The notes: a model not told the origin generated them from the sequence alone. Shown: positions 45,494-55,508, counted from the stretch's first letter. The stretch is 64,000 nt of DNA from Actinomycetaceae bacterium (GCA_030532515.1 JAUNKY010000002.1:51063-115062); one strand, 5' to 3'. Translations and numbers: made by a program.

Positions 45494-48400
45494 ATGAAAG
45501 CAACCACTTTCAACTCCTCCGCTTTTAACCGTTTCAAGGCCGGTATGGCACTTGTGGCGTCAGCAGCATTGGTTATGACTGGTTTCGGTTACCTGCCCTC
45601 TGCCGGTGCAGCACCAACCGACAATCAAGATATCGTAATCAATATCGATCAGCTGGTCCGCAGTGATGCTAACGGCAACGAACAAAGCGGTGGCGCACGA
45701 GTAAACGACGTTGTGAAAATGAAGTTTACTTGGGATGCAACTAATGCCAACCCTCAGCCTGGACAGTCATTCTCAATTGCACTGCCACCTGAGTTTAATA
45801 ACCGCGAACCAGGTACCACTAAGGAACTGGTTTTTGAAGGGGTAACTGCAGCTAACTGTACAGTTGAAGCTAAGAAGCTGGCTTGTACTTTCACCGATGC
45901 GATCCGTGGTAAGCACAATATTAAAGGCTCTGGTTCCGCCCTCTTGCAGGCCACCCAAGCAACTACCAAGAACACGGTTGATTTCAAAGTAAATGACCAG
46001 CAGACTGTGGCAGTCACTCTGCCAGGTGGGGTTCCCATCGGGGCGGCCGCGACCGAAGTCTATACCGAATCACCATTCGGGAAGGCCATTAGCCCTTTGG
46101 GACCGAAATCTGCGGCACTTGTATGGAGTATCAGCTTTGGTTCTCCATTCCTAAAGAAGTTACCAAACTACACGCCTGATGGTAAGACTATGCGTACTAT
46201 CGTCATCCGCGATACGCTGGCCCCGGGGCAGAAGTTCGGGACCGACATGTCTCAGTTCTACCTGCGTATAGGTAACTCAGTAGGCGTAATCCGTCCGAAC
46301 CCAAAGCCAAACTTGACTAACGCAGCAGGTGTGGATGCAACGACAGAATTCGGTAACTACGATTTCTCTGTGGATTTGCTTTCTGACCGCGAAGCTATCT
46401 TCACCCTAACCGGCCCTTGGATGCCCGATACGAACTACAGCATTGGCTACACTGCACTGCCAATCTCTGATACCGGTTTCGTACAGCAAGGCGTCGAATA
46501 CACCAACACCGCTGAAGTAGCTGAAACCGGAGACATTCAATCTTTCACCCGTACCTACACTGAATCCTTCACCATTGACATTCAGATGGAAGACGGCTTC
46601 GGTTCATTTAAAGCTACCAAGCTGATCACCGGTGAAGGCTTCCCACTGGTACCTGCCGGAACTAAGTTCAAAGTAAAGGCAGCGTGGGTACTTCCAGACG
46701 GCAAGAGCCCAGCAGACTTCCACGGATGGGTAGCTCCGGCTAACCCAGCTATCTTGGAAGTTGAAGTTGGTAAACCAGCTCAGTACAACGGCACCTTCCC
46801 GCAGGGCACCGTACTGACTTTGACTGAAGAAATGCCTAATGTCCCAGACGTGATTTGGCAGAAGCCGGTATTCAAGTTTGGTCGTACCAGTAGCGAGAAC
46901 TCACTGAACCTCACCATTGAGAATAAGAAGTCCCTTTCCGTAGAAATTCGAAACACTGCCGAAATCTCGAAGGGTAAGTTCTCTATCAACAAGACTGTAA
47001 CCGGCATTGACCCAGCTCTGGTGGCCGGAAAGAAATTCGCCTTCACCTATGACTGTGGCGAAGACTACAAGGGAAAGCTGTACGTAGAAGCTGGCAAGGT
47101 GAAGGAAAGCCCCGGCATTCCAGCTGCCTCTAGCTGTTTGATTTCAGAAGTACCTGAAAATGCGGAGGTTGAAGGCTATGACGTAAATCTGCAGCCAAAC
47201 CAACAGGTACTGGTGCTGGCTGACCAAGTTACCCCTGTGAACTTTGAAAACGCCTATGTTGCAAAGAAGGGTAAGCTCTCAGTTACCAAGACCGTTTCAG
47301 GCATCAACCAAGCGCTCTTGGCAGATAAAGACTTCACCTTTGACTACGACTGTGGCGCGGGACAAACCGGTAAGCTAACTGTCAAAGCCGGTGCCACTGC
47401 AGTAAGCGGTGACCTGACCCATGGCTCAGTCTGTACAGTTACCGAAGATGCCGCATCCGCTAACTTGGCAAACTACACGGTAGCAGTGCCGCAGGCTAAG
47501 CAGGTAACTATTGTTGGCGAAGAAACCACTAACGTTGCCTTCGATAACGCTTACACGATTAAGAAGGGTAAGTTCTCGGTTACTAAGTCGGTAACTGGCA
47601 TTGATAATGCTTTGGTTGCTGATAAGGAGTTTACTTTCAACTACAACTGTGCTGGTACGGAAGGTTCCGTTAAGGTTAAGCCAGGTCAGACTGTTGAAGG
47701 CCCTGAATTTGCTCATGGTACCGCATGTAAGATCACTGAGGATGCGGCTTCTGCTCAGGTAGAACACTACAGTGTAGTGGTTCCGGCTGCTAAGGATGTC
47801 ACCATCGTCTCTGAAACCACCACTGACGCAGCCTTCGAAAATGCTTACACGATTAAGAAGGGTAAGTTCTCGGTTACTAAGTCGGTAACTGGCATTGATA
47901 ATGCTTTGGTTGCTGATAAGGAGTTTACTTTCAACTACAACTGTGCTGGTACGGAAGGTTCCGTTAAGGTTAAGCCAGGTCAGACTGTTGAAGGCCCTGA
48001 ATTTGCTCATGGTACCGCATGTAAGATCACTGAGGATGCGGCTTCTGCTCAGGTAGAACACTACAGTGTAGTGGTTCCGGCTGCTAAGGATGTCACCATC
48101 GTCTCTGAAACCACCACTGACGCAGCCTTCGAAAATGCTTACACGATTAAGAAGGGTAAGTTCTCGGTAACTAAGCAGGTAACTGATGTGCTTGCAGAAG
48201 ATGTAGCTGATAAGGAATTTACTTTCAACTACAACTGCGCTGGCACTGAAGGAACCCTCAAGGTTAAAGCCGGAGAAACCGTAGTAGGTCCAGAATTCGA
48301 CCACGGCACCGTATGTAAGGTTACTGAAGATGAAGCCTCAGCTCAGGTGGACGATTACACGGTGGTTGTACCAGCAGCTAAGGACCTCACCATCGTCTCT

Positions 48401-48835
48401 GAAACCACCACTGACGTAGCCTTCGACAATGCCTACACCATGCTGAAGGGTACGTTCTCTATCACCAAGACTGTAAAGGGTCTGAAGACGGATAAAGAAT
48501 TCTCCTTCAACTACGCATGTAGTGGCGGCGCCACCGGCACCCTCAAGGTAAAGGCCGGAGCAACCGTAACCGGTCCAGAACTTCGCCACGGCACCGAATG
48601 TGTCATCAGCGAACACAAGGACTCTGCGAAGGTAGCTGGCTACAAGGTAGCAGTTCCAGAAGCCCAAAAGGTAACTGTAGATTCTGCTGAAGTAGCAAAG
48701 GCAGAATTCGTGAACACCTACACAAAGGTAGTTAAGCCAAAACTGCCGGTAACTGGTACTAACTCTGCCACCTTACTAGGGGTAGCGGCAGTAGCCCTGG
48801 CGCTAGGCGTTCTAATGCGTCGACGCTGGAGCTAA
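45494..48835 (+). CDS. LPXTG-anchored adhesin with SDR-like N-region and DUF5979-like repeats
   Basis: A 1113-residue surface protein. A signal peptide (FKAGMALVASAALVMTGFG, cleavage near AGA-APT) leads to an N-terminal region of about 350 residues resembling SDR-like Ig adhesin domains (VNDVVKMKFTWDATN, FSIALPPEF). Then come one divergent and six clear DUF5979-like repeats of about 97 residues, each starting KKGKFSVTK and ending FENAYTI. Repeats 3 and 4 are identical in DNA. The end is a sortase signal: LPVTG, a hydrophobic helix and RRRW. Lys and Asn/Glu residues at conserved places suggest isopeptide bonds, by family knowledge. The ligand is unknown. No sortase gene lies in the window. Confidence 0.88.
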   Translation: MKATTFNSSAFNRFKAGMALVASAALVMTGFGYLPSAGAAPTDNQDIVINIDQLVRSDANGNEQSGGARVNDVVKMKFTWDATNANPQPGQSFSIALPPEFNNREPGTTKELVFEGVTAANCTVEAKKLACTFTDAIRGKHNIKGSGSALLQATQATTKNTVDFKVNDQQTVAVTLPGGVPIGAAATEVYTESPFGKAISPLGPKSAALVWSISFGSPFLKKLPNYTPDGKTMRTIVIRDTLAPGQKFGTDMSQFYLRIGNSVGVIRPNPKPNLTNAAGVDATTEFGNYDFSVDLLSDREAIFTLTGPWMPDTNYSIGYTALPISDTGFVQQGVEYTNTAEVAETGDIQSFTRTYTESFTIDIQMEDGFGSFKATKLITGEGFPLVPAGTKFKVKAAWVLPDGKSPADFHGWVAPANPAILEVEVGKPAQYNGTFPQGTVLTLTEEMPNVPDVIWQKPVFKFGRTSSENSLNLTIENKKSLSVEIRNTAEISKGKFSINKTVTGIDPALVAGKKFAFTYDCGEDYKGKLYVEAGKVKESPGIPAASSCLISEVPENAEVEGYDVNLQPNQQVLVLADQVTPVNFENAYVAKKGKLSVTKTVSGINQALLADKDFTFDYDCGAGQTGKLTVKAGATAVSGDLTHGSVCTVTEDAASANLANYTVAVPQAKQVTIVGEETTNVAFDNAYTIKKGKFSVTKSVTGIDNALVADKEFTFNYNCAGTEGSVKVKPGQTVEGPEFAHGTACKITEDAASAQVEHYSVVVPAAKDVTIVSETTTDAAFENAYTIKKGKFSVTKSVTGIDNALVADKEFTFNYNCAGTEGSVKVKPGQTVEGPEFAHGTACKITEDAASAQVEHYSVVVPAAKDVTIVSETTTDAAFENAYTIKKGKFSVTKQVTDVLAEDVADKEFTFNYNCAGTEGTLKVKAGETVVGPEFDHGTVCKVTEDEASAQVDDYTVVVPAAKDLTIVSETTTDVAFDNAYTMLKGTFSITKTVKGLKTDKEFSFNYACSGGATGTLKVKAGATVTGPELRHGTECVISEHKDSAKVAGYKVAVPEAQKVTVDSAEVAKAEFVNTYTKVVKPKLPVTGTNSATLLGVAAVALALGVLMRRRWS
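47549..48136 (+). repeat. Perfect 294-bp tandem duplication inside the adhesin gene
   Basis: The segments 47549-47842 and 47843-48136 are identical over all 294 bp (98 codons), and the identity runs some 34 bp into the next repeat. Flanking repeats differ at many silent sites, so this is a recent duplication, prone to gain or loss by recombination. The codons in this pair are also less biased than in the neighbouring repeats. Confidence 0.93.
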
Positions 48836-48861
48836 ACCAAGTTACTAAAAACTAAATAAAA

Positions 48862-48892
48862 GTGGCGGGTCACTCTCAAAGTGACCCGCCAC
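48862..48892 (+). terminator. Terminator after the adhesin gene
   Basis: A perfect 13-bp G+C-rich stem (GTGGCGGGTCACT against AGTGACCCGCCAC) with a CTCAA loop, 26 bp after the stop. Confidence 0.82.
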
Positions 48893-49069
48893 CAAATTTG
48901 CTGAATGTAAAGAAAACACGCAAATTTAACTCGGAATATAGGACTCAGCTCGCGTCATTGGCAATCGCTAAATAAGTCCTATAACCAATAGGGTAACACC
49001 AAAAACACTGTTAGTAAAGAAATGGTAAAACTAAATTAAAGCATTTCTTAAAAGCGTGGAAGTTTTAAA

Positions 49070-51007
49070 CTACTTGCGCTTCTTACCAGCGGAAAAACCC
49101 TTCCGGTCAGCCCGGCCAGAACCACCACGTCCACGTTCGCGTCCCTTCAAAGACCCGTGCTCATGACGCCCAGCGTCTGCACGGCCCCGCTTGTCGCGCT
49201 TACCGCCAGAACGATCCGCCTTATCACGGCGATCCGCTCGGTCGCCACCTTCCTTACGTTCCCCGCGAGCACCACCAGGGCCAGTATCTTCCTTAATCCG
49301 CAACTGGCGACCCGAAACAAAAGCCTTCGAAATCTTAGAAGCAGCCTTTTCAGACAGCTCACCAGAGAGCTCAACTAATGAGAAAGTAGGGTAGATTTCG
49401 ATCCGACCTAAATCAGAGCCATCAACACCGCCCTCGCCGGTAATCGCACCCACAATCGCACCCGGCTTAACCCCGTCTCGCTTACCAACTTCCACGCGGT
49501 AACGACGGGAGAACCCCGAAGAAATACGCGGTGAAGAACTTGGCTTCGCCGCCTTCAAACGCGACTTCTTGCCGGAACCATCGCGACCTGCCTCAAACGA
49601 AGCCGCCACGAAGTTACCATCATCGTCAATCTCTTCCTCACGGCGAATCTTGCCACTACCACGACGCTCCTCAGCAGAAGGACCCTTATCGCCAATCGCA
49701 TAAGCCAACAAAGCCGCCGCAATATCTTCAATCTCAATATCCGTAGTATGACGAATCTCGTGCATTAAATCGTAGTAAAGCTCCAAGCGGCCCAACTCAA
49801 TACGCTCAGGCATAGAAGCCAACAAACGGCGCGCACGGAACTCAGACACCTCACGCGGGGAAGGAATCACAATCTCTTCCATCTTCGTCCCCGTCAGCTT
49901 CTCAATCTGACGCAAACGGAACTGTTCCTTCGGGGTAAAGAAAGTCAGCGAACGGCCCGTACGGCCCGCGCGACCAGTACGCCCCACGCGGTGCACATAA
50001 GCCTCAGTTTCCCGCGGCACATCAAAGTTGATAACCAACCCGATACGCTCCACATCCAAACCACGTGCGGCCACGTCAGTAGCCACCAAAACATCCAAAG
50101 AACCATCGCGCAGACGCGATACAATCCGTTCACGTTCATTCTGCGAAACGTCACCCGAAATAGCTGCGGCCGTGAAACCCCGGGTAGCCATATCTACCGC
50201 AACCTCATCAGCATCCACGCGAGTACGCACGAAAACGATCGCTGCATCCTCATCGCGAGTAGCCAACACGCGGCCCAAAGCCCCCAGCTTATGCTTAAAC
50301 GGAACCACCGCGTAAGTTTGCTGAATATTTTCAACCGTAGAAGACTGACGAGCCACTTCAATCCGCACCGGATCAGTCAAATACTGGTCGGCAACACGCT
50401 GAATGAAATCAGGCATCGTGGCAGAGAACAAAGCAGTGAGACGCTGCCCCGACTCAGGCATAGAAGCCGCAATCGTCTCAACATCCTCTGCAAAGCCCAT
50501 TCGCAGCATTTCATCAGCTTCATCCAGGACTAAAACCGAGACGCTCCCCAGCTTCAGCGCGCCCTTTTCGATTAAATCGATAACGCGACCAGGAGTACCC
50601 ACCACAATCTGCGCACCGGACTTCAAACCCTTAATCTGCGTCGTATAGGAAGCACCGCCATAGACAGTCACCACCTTCAACTTAGGCAAGTGCGCGGCAA
50701 AAGATTCAATAGCCGTGGCTGACTGCATCGCCAGTTCACGGGTAGGCGCCAAAATAATCGCCTGCACAGCATTTAAAGTCGGATCAATGTGCGCCAACAT
50801 CGGCAAACCAAACGCCGCGGTTTTACCCGTGCCAGTTTGGGCAATGCCAACAATATCGCGGCCTTCAAGCAGGTAGGGGATTGCCTGTTCCTGGATTGGC
50901 GTAGGGGTTTCGTAACCCATTTCAGTAATCGCAGAAAGCACCTTTTCAGGTAAATTGAGGTCAGCAAAAGTAGTCATGGTATCCATTTCAAAATCGGAAA
51001 ACTGCAT
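49070..51007 (-). CDS. DEAD-box RNA helicase (DeaD/CsdA-like)
   Basis: A 645-residue RNA helicase. The Q-motif TPTPIQEQAIPYLLEGRD, Walker A AQTGTGKTAAF, LDEADEMLRMGF (about residue 160), SAT and HRVGRTGRAGRTG are intact. A DbpA-type RNA-binding domain lies at about residues 495-570 (RYRVEVGKRDGVKPGAIVGA), followed by an Arg/Gly/Lys-rich tail. It likely aids ribosome assembly and RNA turnover in the cold, by family role. The ATG at 51007 has AGGAGAA 13 bases upstream; the family N-terminus fits the ATG at 50977 (MTTFADL) equally well. Confidence 0.92.
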   Translation of the reverse strand: MQFSDFEMDTMTTFADLNLPEKVLSAITEMGYETPTPIQEQAIPYLLEGRDIVGIAQTGTGKTAAFGLPMLAHIDPTLNAVQAIILAPTRELAMQSATAIESFAAHLPKLKVVTVYGGASYTTQIKGLKSGAQIVVGTPGRVIDLIEKGALKLGSVSVLVLDEADEMLRMGFAEDVETIAASMPESGQRLTALFSATMPDFIQRVADQYLTDPVRIEVARQSSTVENIQQTYAVVPFKHKLGALGRVLATRDEDAAIVFVRTRVDADEVAVDMATRGFTAAAISGDVSQNERERIVSRLRDGSLDVLVATDVAARGLDVERIGLVINFDVPRETEAYVHRVGRTGRAGRTGRSLTFFTPKEQFRLRQIEKLTGTKMEEIVIPSPREVSEFRARRLLASMPERIELGRLELYYDLMHEIRHTTDIEIEDIAAALLAYAIGDKGPSAEERRGSGKIRREEEIDDDGNFVAASFEAGRDGSGKKSRLKAAKPSSSPRISSGFSRRYRVEVGKRDGVKPGAIVGAITGEGGVDGSDLGRIEIYPTFSLVELSGELSEKAASKISKAFVSGRQLRIKEDTGPGGARGERKEGGDRADRRDKADRSGGKRDKRGRADAGRHEHGSLKGRERGRGGSGRADRKGFSAGKKRK

Positions 51008-51180
51008 TTAAAACTGCGTTCTCCTAAAACCACACATACCTACCGGCTTAACCTTCTGCTAAGCGGACCGCACATCAAACCTGAGGAGATTCGCAACTTA
51101 ATCAACCCTACACGGTTTGTCGCCCAAAGTCGCTGCACCGCCGGGTGAGTTCCCTTACAAGACACCCGCAACCGGCCAGG

Positions 51181-52596
51181 TTACTCCATAAGTTTACTTA
51201 CCGAGGACGGAACTACCAGCTTCCGATTCTGCCAGGCGGTAAAAATCCCCAATCCCGCCAGCAAACTAGCCAAAAGCGGTGCCGGCAGATAAGTCGGCAG
51301 CGTCAGATTCGTCGCTTCTAAGAAACTACCCCACAAACCCAACGCTAAACCAAAGATCCCGGTAGCTACCGCCGGACCTGCAGCATCAGCAAGCTGCAGT
51401 TTTGAAGAGACCTCCCCGTGGTGTTCCTGCGGGGTAATCGCCAAAGAAAGATCAGAAATAGTCGCCGTCATAATGCCCATCCCTAAGCCAATTACGCCCC
51501 AGCCAACCAACGACGGATAAACATTCAACCCGGCAAAAGGCAAAGCGATTAAAGAAAGCGCCCCGGCAAAAACAATCACGGCACCAATAATCGGCAGGCG
51601 CAAACGCATCTCTACCCGCACAACTTTACTTTGAATAAAAGACCCCAAAGTCCACGTCAAAGTCCCCAAAGTTAGGACCCAACCGGTTTGCTCCAAAGTC
51701 CAAGCATGCTCGCGATTTAGAATCAGCGGGATAAAGAACTCGGTGCCGATCATAGTCGCCATCAGCAAAAAGCGCGTGCCATACATAGCCCCCACGCCCG
51801 TAGCAGCTTTGAAAGTATCCGCCGGAAACAGCTGCGTAATCCCATAAATAAACAGTGCCACTGCGAACACACCGATACCAACCGCCACATAACCGGAAGT
51901 ACCACCAGCAAACTGCATTAAACCGATTGAGGTTGAAAGTGCCACGGTTGGGAGCAGGGGAGGGCGCTGAACAGGCTCAGTGGCGCCCTCGGAAGAAATC
52001 TGCTCTTTAGCCGGCATCCGCTTCACCAACGGAAACAGCGGTGCGCACCCAACAAAAGCCAAAGGCAACACCATCAGAAACACCGGGCGCCAATGCCAAA
52101 CATGCACAATGTAACCAGCCAACGCCGGACCCACCATCGAAGGAATTACCCAAGCATACGAAAAAGAAGCGAATAACTTGGGCCGGTACTCAGCCTCGAT
52201 TAACGCCCCAATCATCACGTAAAGCGGCACAATCGTAAAACCAATCCCCAAACCCTGCAAAATTCGCGCGAAGACAAAAACCACTAGATTTGGCGCCAAA
52301 CCGGCAAGCACCGACCCCAGGATGAACCCCGTCACCCCCAAAAACAGCGGGCGCGCCACCCCCTGGCGGTCACTGAGCCAACCGGCAAACACCGTCGTTA
52401 AAATCTGCCCCGCCAAAACCACTCCGGCAGCCAAGGAAAACCAGGTATCGCTACCCAAATCCGCAATCACCGCCGGCATAGCGTTAGTAGTTGCCATTGC
52501 CTCAAAAGCAAACCCGGTAATCAGTGAAAAAGCCGCCACAGAAAGCAACGTGCGGTTCGAAAGCTGAGCAGAAAAAGAGTGTGTCATAGGTTTCAT
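51181..52596 (-). CDS. MFS transporter (drug-efflux-like)
   Basis: A 471-residue membrane protein with 12 or more helices. A motif-A-like loop (FAGWLSDRQGVARPLFLG) follows helix 2, and LQGLGIGFTIVPLYVMIG matches motif C-like regions of multidrug exporters. The substrate is not known. The first ATG (52596) and a second at 52587 lack a clear ribosome-binding site. It is divergent from aspS with a gap of about 108 bp. Codons near 51982-51994 contain the TTCCGAGGGCGCC word on the coding strand. Confidence 0.85.
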   Translation of the reverse strand: MKPMTHSFSAQLSNRTLLSVAAFSLITGFAFEAMATTNAMPAVIADLGSDTWFSLAAGVVLAGQILTTVFAGWLSDRQGVARPLFLGVTGFILGSVLAGLAPNLVVFVFARILQGLGIGFTIVPLYVMIGALIEAEYRPKLFASFSYAWVIPSMVGPALAGYIVHVWHWRPVFLMVLPLAFVGCAPLFPLVKRMPAKEQISSEGATEPVQRPPLLPTVALSTSIGLMQFAGGTSGYVAVGIGVFAVALFIYGITQLFPADTFKAATGVGAMYGTRFLLMATMIGTEFFIPLILNREHAWTLEQTGWVLTLGTLTWTLGSFIQSKVVRVEMRLRLPIIGAVIVFAGALSLIALPFAGLNVYPSLVGWGVIGLGMGIMTATISDLSLAITPQEHHGEVSSKLQLADAAGPAVATGIFGLALGLWGSFLEATNLTLPTYLPAPLLASLLAGLGIFTAWQNRKLVVPSSVSKLME

Positions 52597-52704
52597 AATA
52601 CTACGTAGCCAGAAAACGGTTTTTAAGCCGTGGAAACAAGTCTTATCATAGAAAGTGCGCCCGCCCGTTCAGCGGTGTCGACAACCCAAAAGAGAGGAAC
52701 GCAA

Positions 52705-54483
52705 ATGCTGCGTACACATGAAATCGGATCCCTAAACGCTTCGCTCGTTGGCGAAACCGTAACCGTCGCCGGCTGGGTAGACCGCCGTCGCGACCACGGT
52801 GGGGTAGTTTTCGTAGATTTACGTGACGCTTCTGGAATCGCCCAGGTCGTGGTTCGTGACGAAGCTGTCGCTCACAAACTCCGTTCAGAATTCGTTCTAA
52901 AAGTTACCGGTGAAGTAGCGCGTCGCCCTGAAGGCAACGAAAACGCTGGCTTAGCTACCGGTGAGATTGAACTGCTGGGCGACGACATTGAAATTCTTAA
53001 CACCTGTGATGCCCTGCCATTCCAGATCTCTGACAATGCAGACGACTCTGGCAAGGTAGGCGAAGAAACCCGCCTGCGCTACCGCTACCTGGACCTGCGC
53101 CGCAGCCCAGCCCAGTACGCGATTCGCCTGCGCTCAAAGGTTTCCCAAGCCGCTCGTCGCGTTTTGGATGACCACAAGTTCGTAGAAATCGAAACTCCTA
53201 CGCTAACCCGTTCCACTCCAGAAGGCGCCCGCGACTTCCTGGTACCAGCACGCCTGTCCCCAGGCTCTTGGTACGCGCTGCCACAGTCCCCTCAGCTGTT
53301 CAAGCAGCTGCTGATGGTGGCTGGCATGGAACGCTACTACCAGATCGCCCGCTGCTACCGTGACGAAGACTTCCGCGCGGACCGTCAGCCAGAGTTCACC
53401 CAGCTGGACCTGGAAATGTCCTTCGTGGAACAAGACGATGTGATTGCGGTTGCAGAAGACGTGCTGAAGGCAGTTTGGAAGACTATCGACTACGATTTGC
53501 CTACCCCAATCCGCCGCATGTCTTTCAAAGAAGCCATGGAAAAGTATGGTTCCGATAAGCCAGACTTACGTTTCGGCCAGGAAATCGTGGACTTGACCGA
53601 ATTCTTCAAAGACACCCCATTCCGCGTATTCCAGTCCGAATACGTCGGTGCAGTTGTGATGCCAGGAGGCGGTTCCCAGCCTCGCCGTACCTTCGACAAG
53701 TGGCAGGAATGGGCAAAGTCCCGCGGCGCTAAGGGCTTGGCATACGTAACCATTTCCGAGGACGGTGAACTGGGCGGTCCAGTTGCGAAGAACATCTCTG
53801 ACGAAGAACGCGCTGGCCTGCAAGCTGCAACCGGTGCTGCTAACGGCGACTGTATCTTCTTCGGTGCCGGTAAGGCTGACGAAGCTCGCGCGCTGCTGGG
53901 CGCAACCCGTTTGGAAATCGGTAAGCGTACCGGTTTGATCGACGAAGACGCTTGGTCTTTCGTCTGGGTTGTCGACGCTCCACTGTTCAAGCCATCTGGC
54001 CAAGATGATGACGTTGACTTGGGTAACTCTAAGTGGACTGCAGTACACCACGCATTCACCTCTCCAAACCCAGACTGGATCGACAACTTCGAAGAAGATC
54101 CAGGCAACGCTTTGGCATACGCTTACGACATCGTTTGCAACGGTAACGAAATCGGTGGCGGTTCCATCCGTATCCACCGCCGTGACGTGCAGGAACGTGT
54201 CTTTAATGTGATGGGGATTGGGCCAGAAGAAGCACAGGAAAAGTTTGGCTTCTTGCTGGATGCTTTCCGCTTCGGTGCTCCACCACACGGTGGGTTGGCA
54301 TTTGGCTGGGACCGTATTGTGTCCTTGCTGACCAAAGCAGATTCTATCCGCGACGTGATTGCCTTCCCTAAGTCCGGTGGCGGCTTTGACCCACTGACTC
54401 AGGCTCCAGCACCGATTACTCCTGAACAGCGTGCTGAAGCTGGCGTTGACTTCGTAGCTGAAGAAGATGAAGTAGACGAATAA
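52705..54483 (+). CDS. aspS: Aspartyl-tRNA synthetase
   Basis: A 592-residue class IIb synthetase. The N-terminal OB-fold ([20 protein letters not shown]) is followed by motif 2 [20 protein letters not shown], the GAD insertion (about residues 290-420) typical of the bacterial type, and motif 3 [13 protein letters not shown]. The frame is open from 52630, but the ATG at 52705 fits the family N-terminus ([11 protein letters not shown]) and has AGAGAGGAA before it. Whether it also charges tRNA-Asn cannot be settled here. Confidence 0.95.
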   Translation: MLRTHEIGSLNASLVGETVTVAGWVDRRRDHGGVVFVDLRDASGIAQVVVRDEAVAHKLRSEFVLKVTGEVARRPEGNENAGLATGEIELLGDDIEILNTCDALPFQISDNADDSGKVGEETRLRYRYLDLRRSPAQYAIRLRSKVSQAARRVLDDHKFVEIETPTLTRSTPEGARDFLVPARLSPGSWYALPQSPQLFKQLLMVAGMERYYQIARCYRDEDFRADRQPEFTQLDLEMSFVEQDDVIAVAEDVLKAVWKTIDYDLPTPIRRMSFKEAMEKYGSDKPDLRFGQEIVDLTEFFKDTPFRVFQSEYVGAVVMPGGGSQPRRTFDKWQEWAKSRGAKGLAYVTISEDGELGGPVAKNISDEERAGLQAATGAANGDCIFFGAGKADEARALLGATRLEIGKRTGLIDEDAWSFVWVVDAPLFKPSGQDDDVDLGNSKWTAVHHAFTSPNPDWIDNFEEDPGNALAYAYDIVCNGNEIGGGSIRIHRRDVQERVFNVMGIGPEEAQEKFGFLLDAFRFGAPPHGGLAFGWDRIVSLLTKADSIRDVIAFPKSGGGFDPLTQAPAPITPEQRAEAGVDFVAEEDEVDE

Positions 54484-54496
54484 GCCAAGGTAGCTT

Positions 54497-54532
54497 AAAA
54501 AGAACGCGAGAAAGTTTTCTCGCGTTCTTTTT
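54497..54532 (+). terminator. Terminator after aspS
   Basis: A perfect 17-bp stem (AAAAAGAACGCGAGAAA against its complement) around a two-base centre, ending in TTTTT. Confidence 0.92.
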
Positions 54533-54598
54533 GTTGGTAGGGGACTGGAATACTTAAGGACCCGAGGTTTTGTACGCGGGCTTATAGACCAGGTTTTC

Positions 54599-54761
54599 GA
54601 TAACTCGTATCAAAACGAGATTTTGATACGAGTTATCTACAAAAATGGCGCCCAAATAGGGATAACTCGTATCTAAACAGAAATTTGATACGAGTTATCC
54701 CCAAAACACCTCTGAAAACACACGAAACTCGTATCAAAATGAGATTTTGATACGAGTTATC
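54599..54761. repeat. 62-bp-period hairpin array, locus B (three units)
   Basis: Three units start at 54599, 54661 and 54723, again exactly 62 bp apart. Each has GATAACTCGTATC (CGAAACTCGTATC in unit 3), a 13-base middle and GATACGAGTTATC. In unit 1 the arms extend into the middle to give a perfect 17-bp stem with a five-base loop. Spacers (54638-54660, 54700-54722) are 23 bp. An extended CGCCCTCG word follows at 54771. Confidence 0.9.
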
Positions 54762-54829
54762 GTTTTAGGAGCGCCCTCGGAAAAGAAATGGGAATGCCAA
54801 CTTGGTTAAGCGTAACTAAACCAGCACAC

Positions 54830-55294
54830 CTAGCACTTTGGCGTAAGTACGGTTCCCTGGCCGGCGCCCAGATTCTCAACCGTGAACTCACACTTTGGAG
54901 TCACCTCAATAAACACATCTTTTCGACAGAAGTCAGCAGTTTTACGGCTCACCTCGTGGTCAATGACCGTGCCGTCAGAGAGCTTATAGAGTACCCAGTT
55001 GAAAGATTCTGTCTGGGTGGAAAAATTTTCCAAGGTCGTTTGATAAGCTGCAGGAACGGCTGCAGCATCAGTGTAAGGACAGACGATTAAGGCTTCTTGC
55101 CAAGTTGAGCCACTAATCTGCGCAGGCAGCGTAACCGTGGTGGTAGGCTCCGCCAACGCCGAGCGCAGATGCTTTTCAGTGGCACTGTCAAAGAGTCCTA
55201 ACTTAAAGACCCCAACCACGCTGAGACTCAAAATCACTGAGAGAACTCCCGCCAGTAAAAGGAGTTTTTTCCAAAGAGGGGAAGCAGTTTTCAT
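54830..55294 (-). CDS. Small membrane-anchored or secreted protein, function unknown
   Basis: A 154-residue protein. Residues 1-32 (WKKLLLLAGVLSVILSLSVV) form an uncleaved anchor or signal peptide with a lysine-rich inside end. The outside domain has four cysteines (VCPYTDA, DFCRKDV, PKCEF and the final PKC) that could form two disulphides. I do not recognise the family. The ATG at 55294 has AGGTGG at good spacing and is preferred over the GTG at 55306. It lies downstream of the large nuclease gene on the same strand but behind that gene's terminator, so it probably has its own promoter. Confidence 0.72.
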   Translation of the reverse strand: MKTASPLWKKLLLLAGVLSVILSLSVVGVFKLGLFDSATEKHLRSALAEPTTTVTLPAQISGSTWQEALIVCPYTDAAAVPAAYQTTLENFSTQTESFNWVLYKLSDGTVIDHEVSRKTADFCRKDVFIEVTPKCEFTVENLGAGQGTVLTPKC

Positions 55295-55454
55295 TCTTAT
55301 TACCACCTATTTCTTCCGAACTTCAGGGATTGTGATGAGGCGTTTTAACGTTAAACGCTTAGACTCAAGATAACACGTGTTTAAAAAGTTGAGACAGATT
55401 TCTGCTGGATAGCAACGTAGTTAGCGACGCAGCTAGTTACAGTTCAGCGGACAA

Positions 55455-55488
55455 AAAGGTCCCCGAGTAAAACTACTCGGGGACCTTT
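55455..55488 (-). terminator. Terminator of the double-nuclease gene
   Basis: A perfect 14-bp stem (AAAGGTCCCCGAGT against ACTCGGGGACCTTT) with a six-base loop lies 20 bp beyond the stop. On the minus strand it ends in a T-run. Confidence 0.9.
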
Positions 55489-55508
55489 AGGAACTAAACT
55501 AGGTTAGC

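Noticed and set aside
45295..45537. 80-residue minus-strand ORF ahead of the adhesin
   Set aside because: It overlaps the adhesin promoter and start codon and has unbiased codons with no ribosome-binding site.
47426..48304. 292-residue minus-strand open frame inside the adhesin gene
   Set aside because: It is antisense to the repeated DUF5979-like region, is itself repetitive for that reason, and has no start signal.
54788..55090. 100-residue plus-strand ORF after the 62-bp array
   Set aside because: It lies antisense to the small membrane protein gene, which has a good ribosome-binding site, signal segment and sensible composition.
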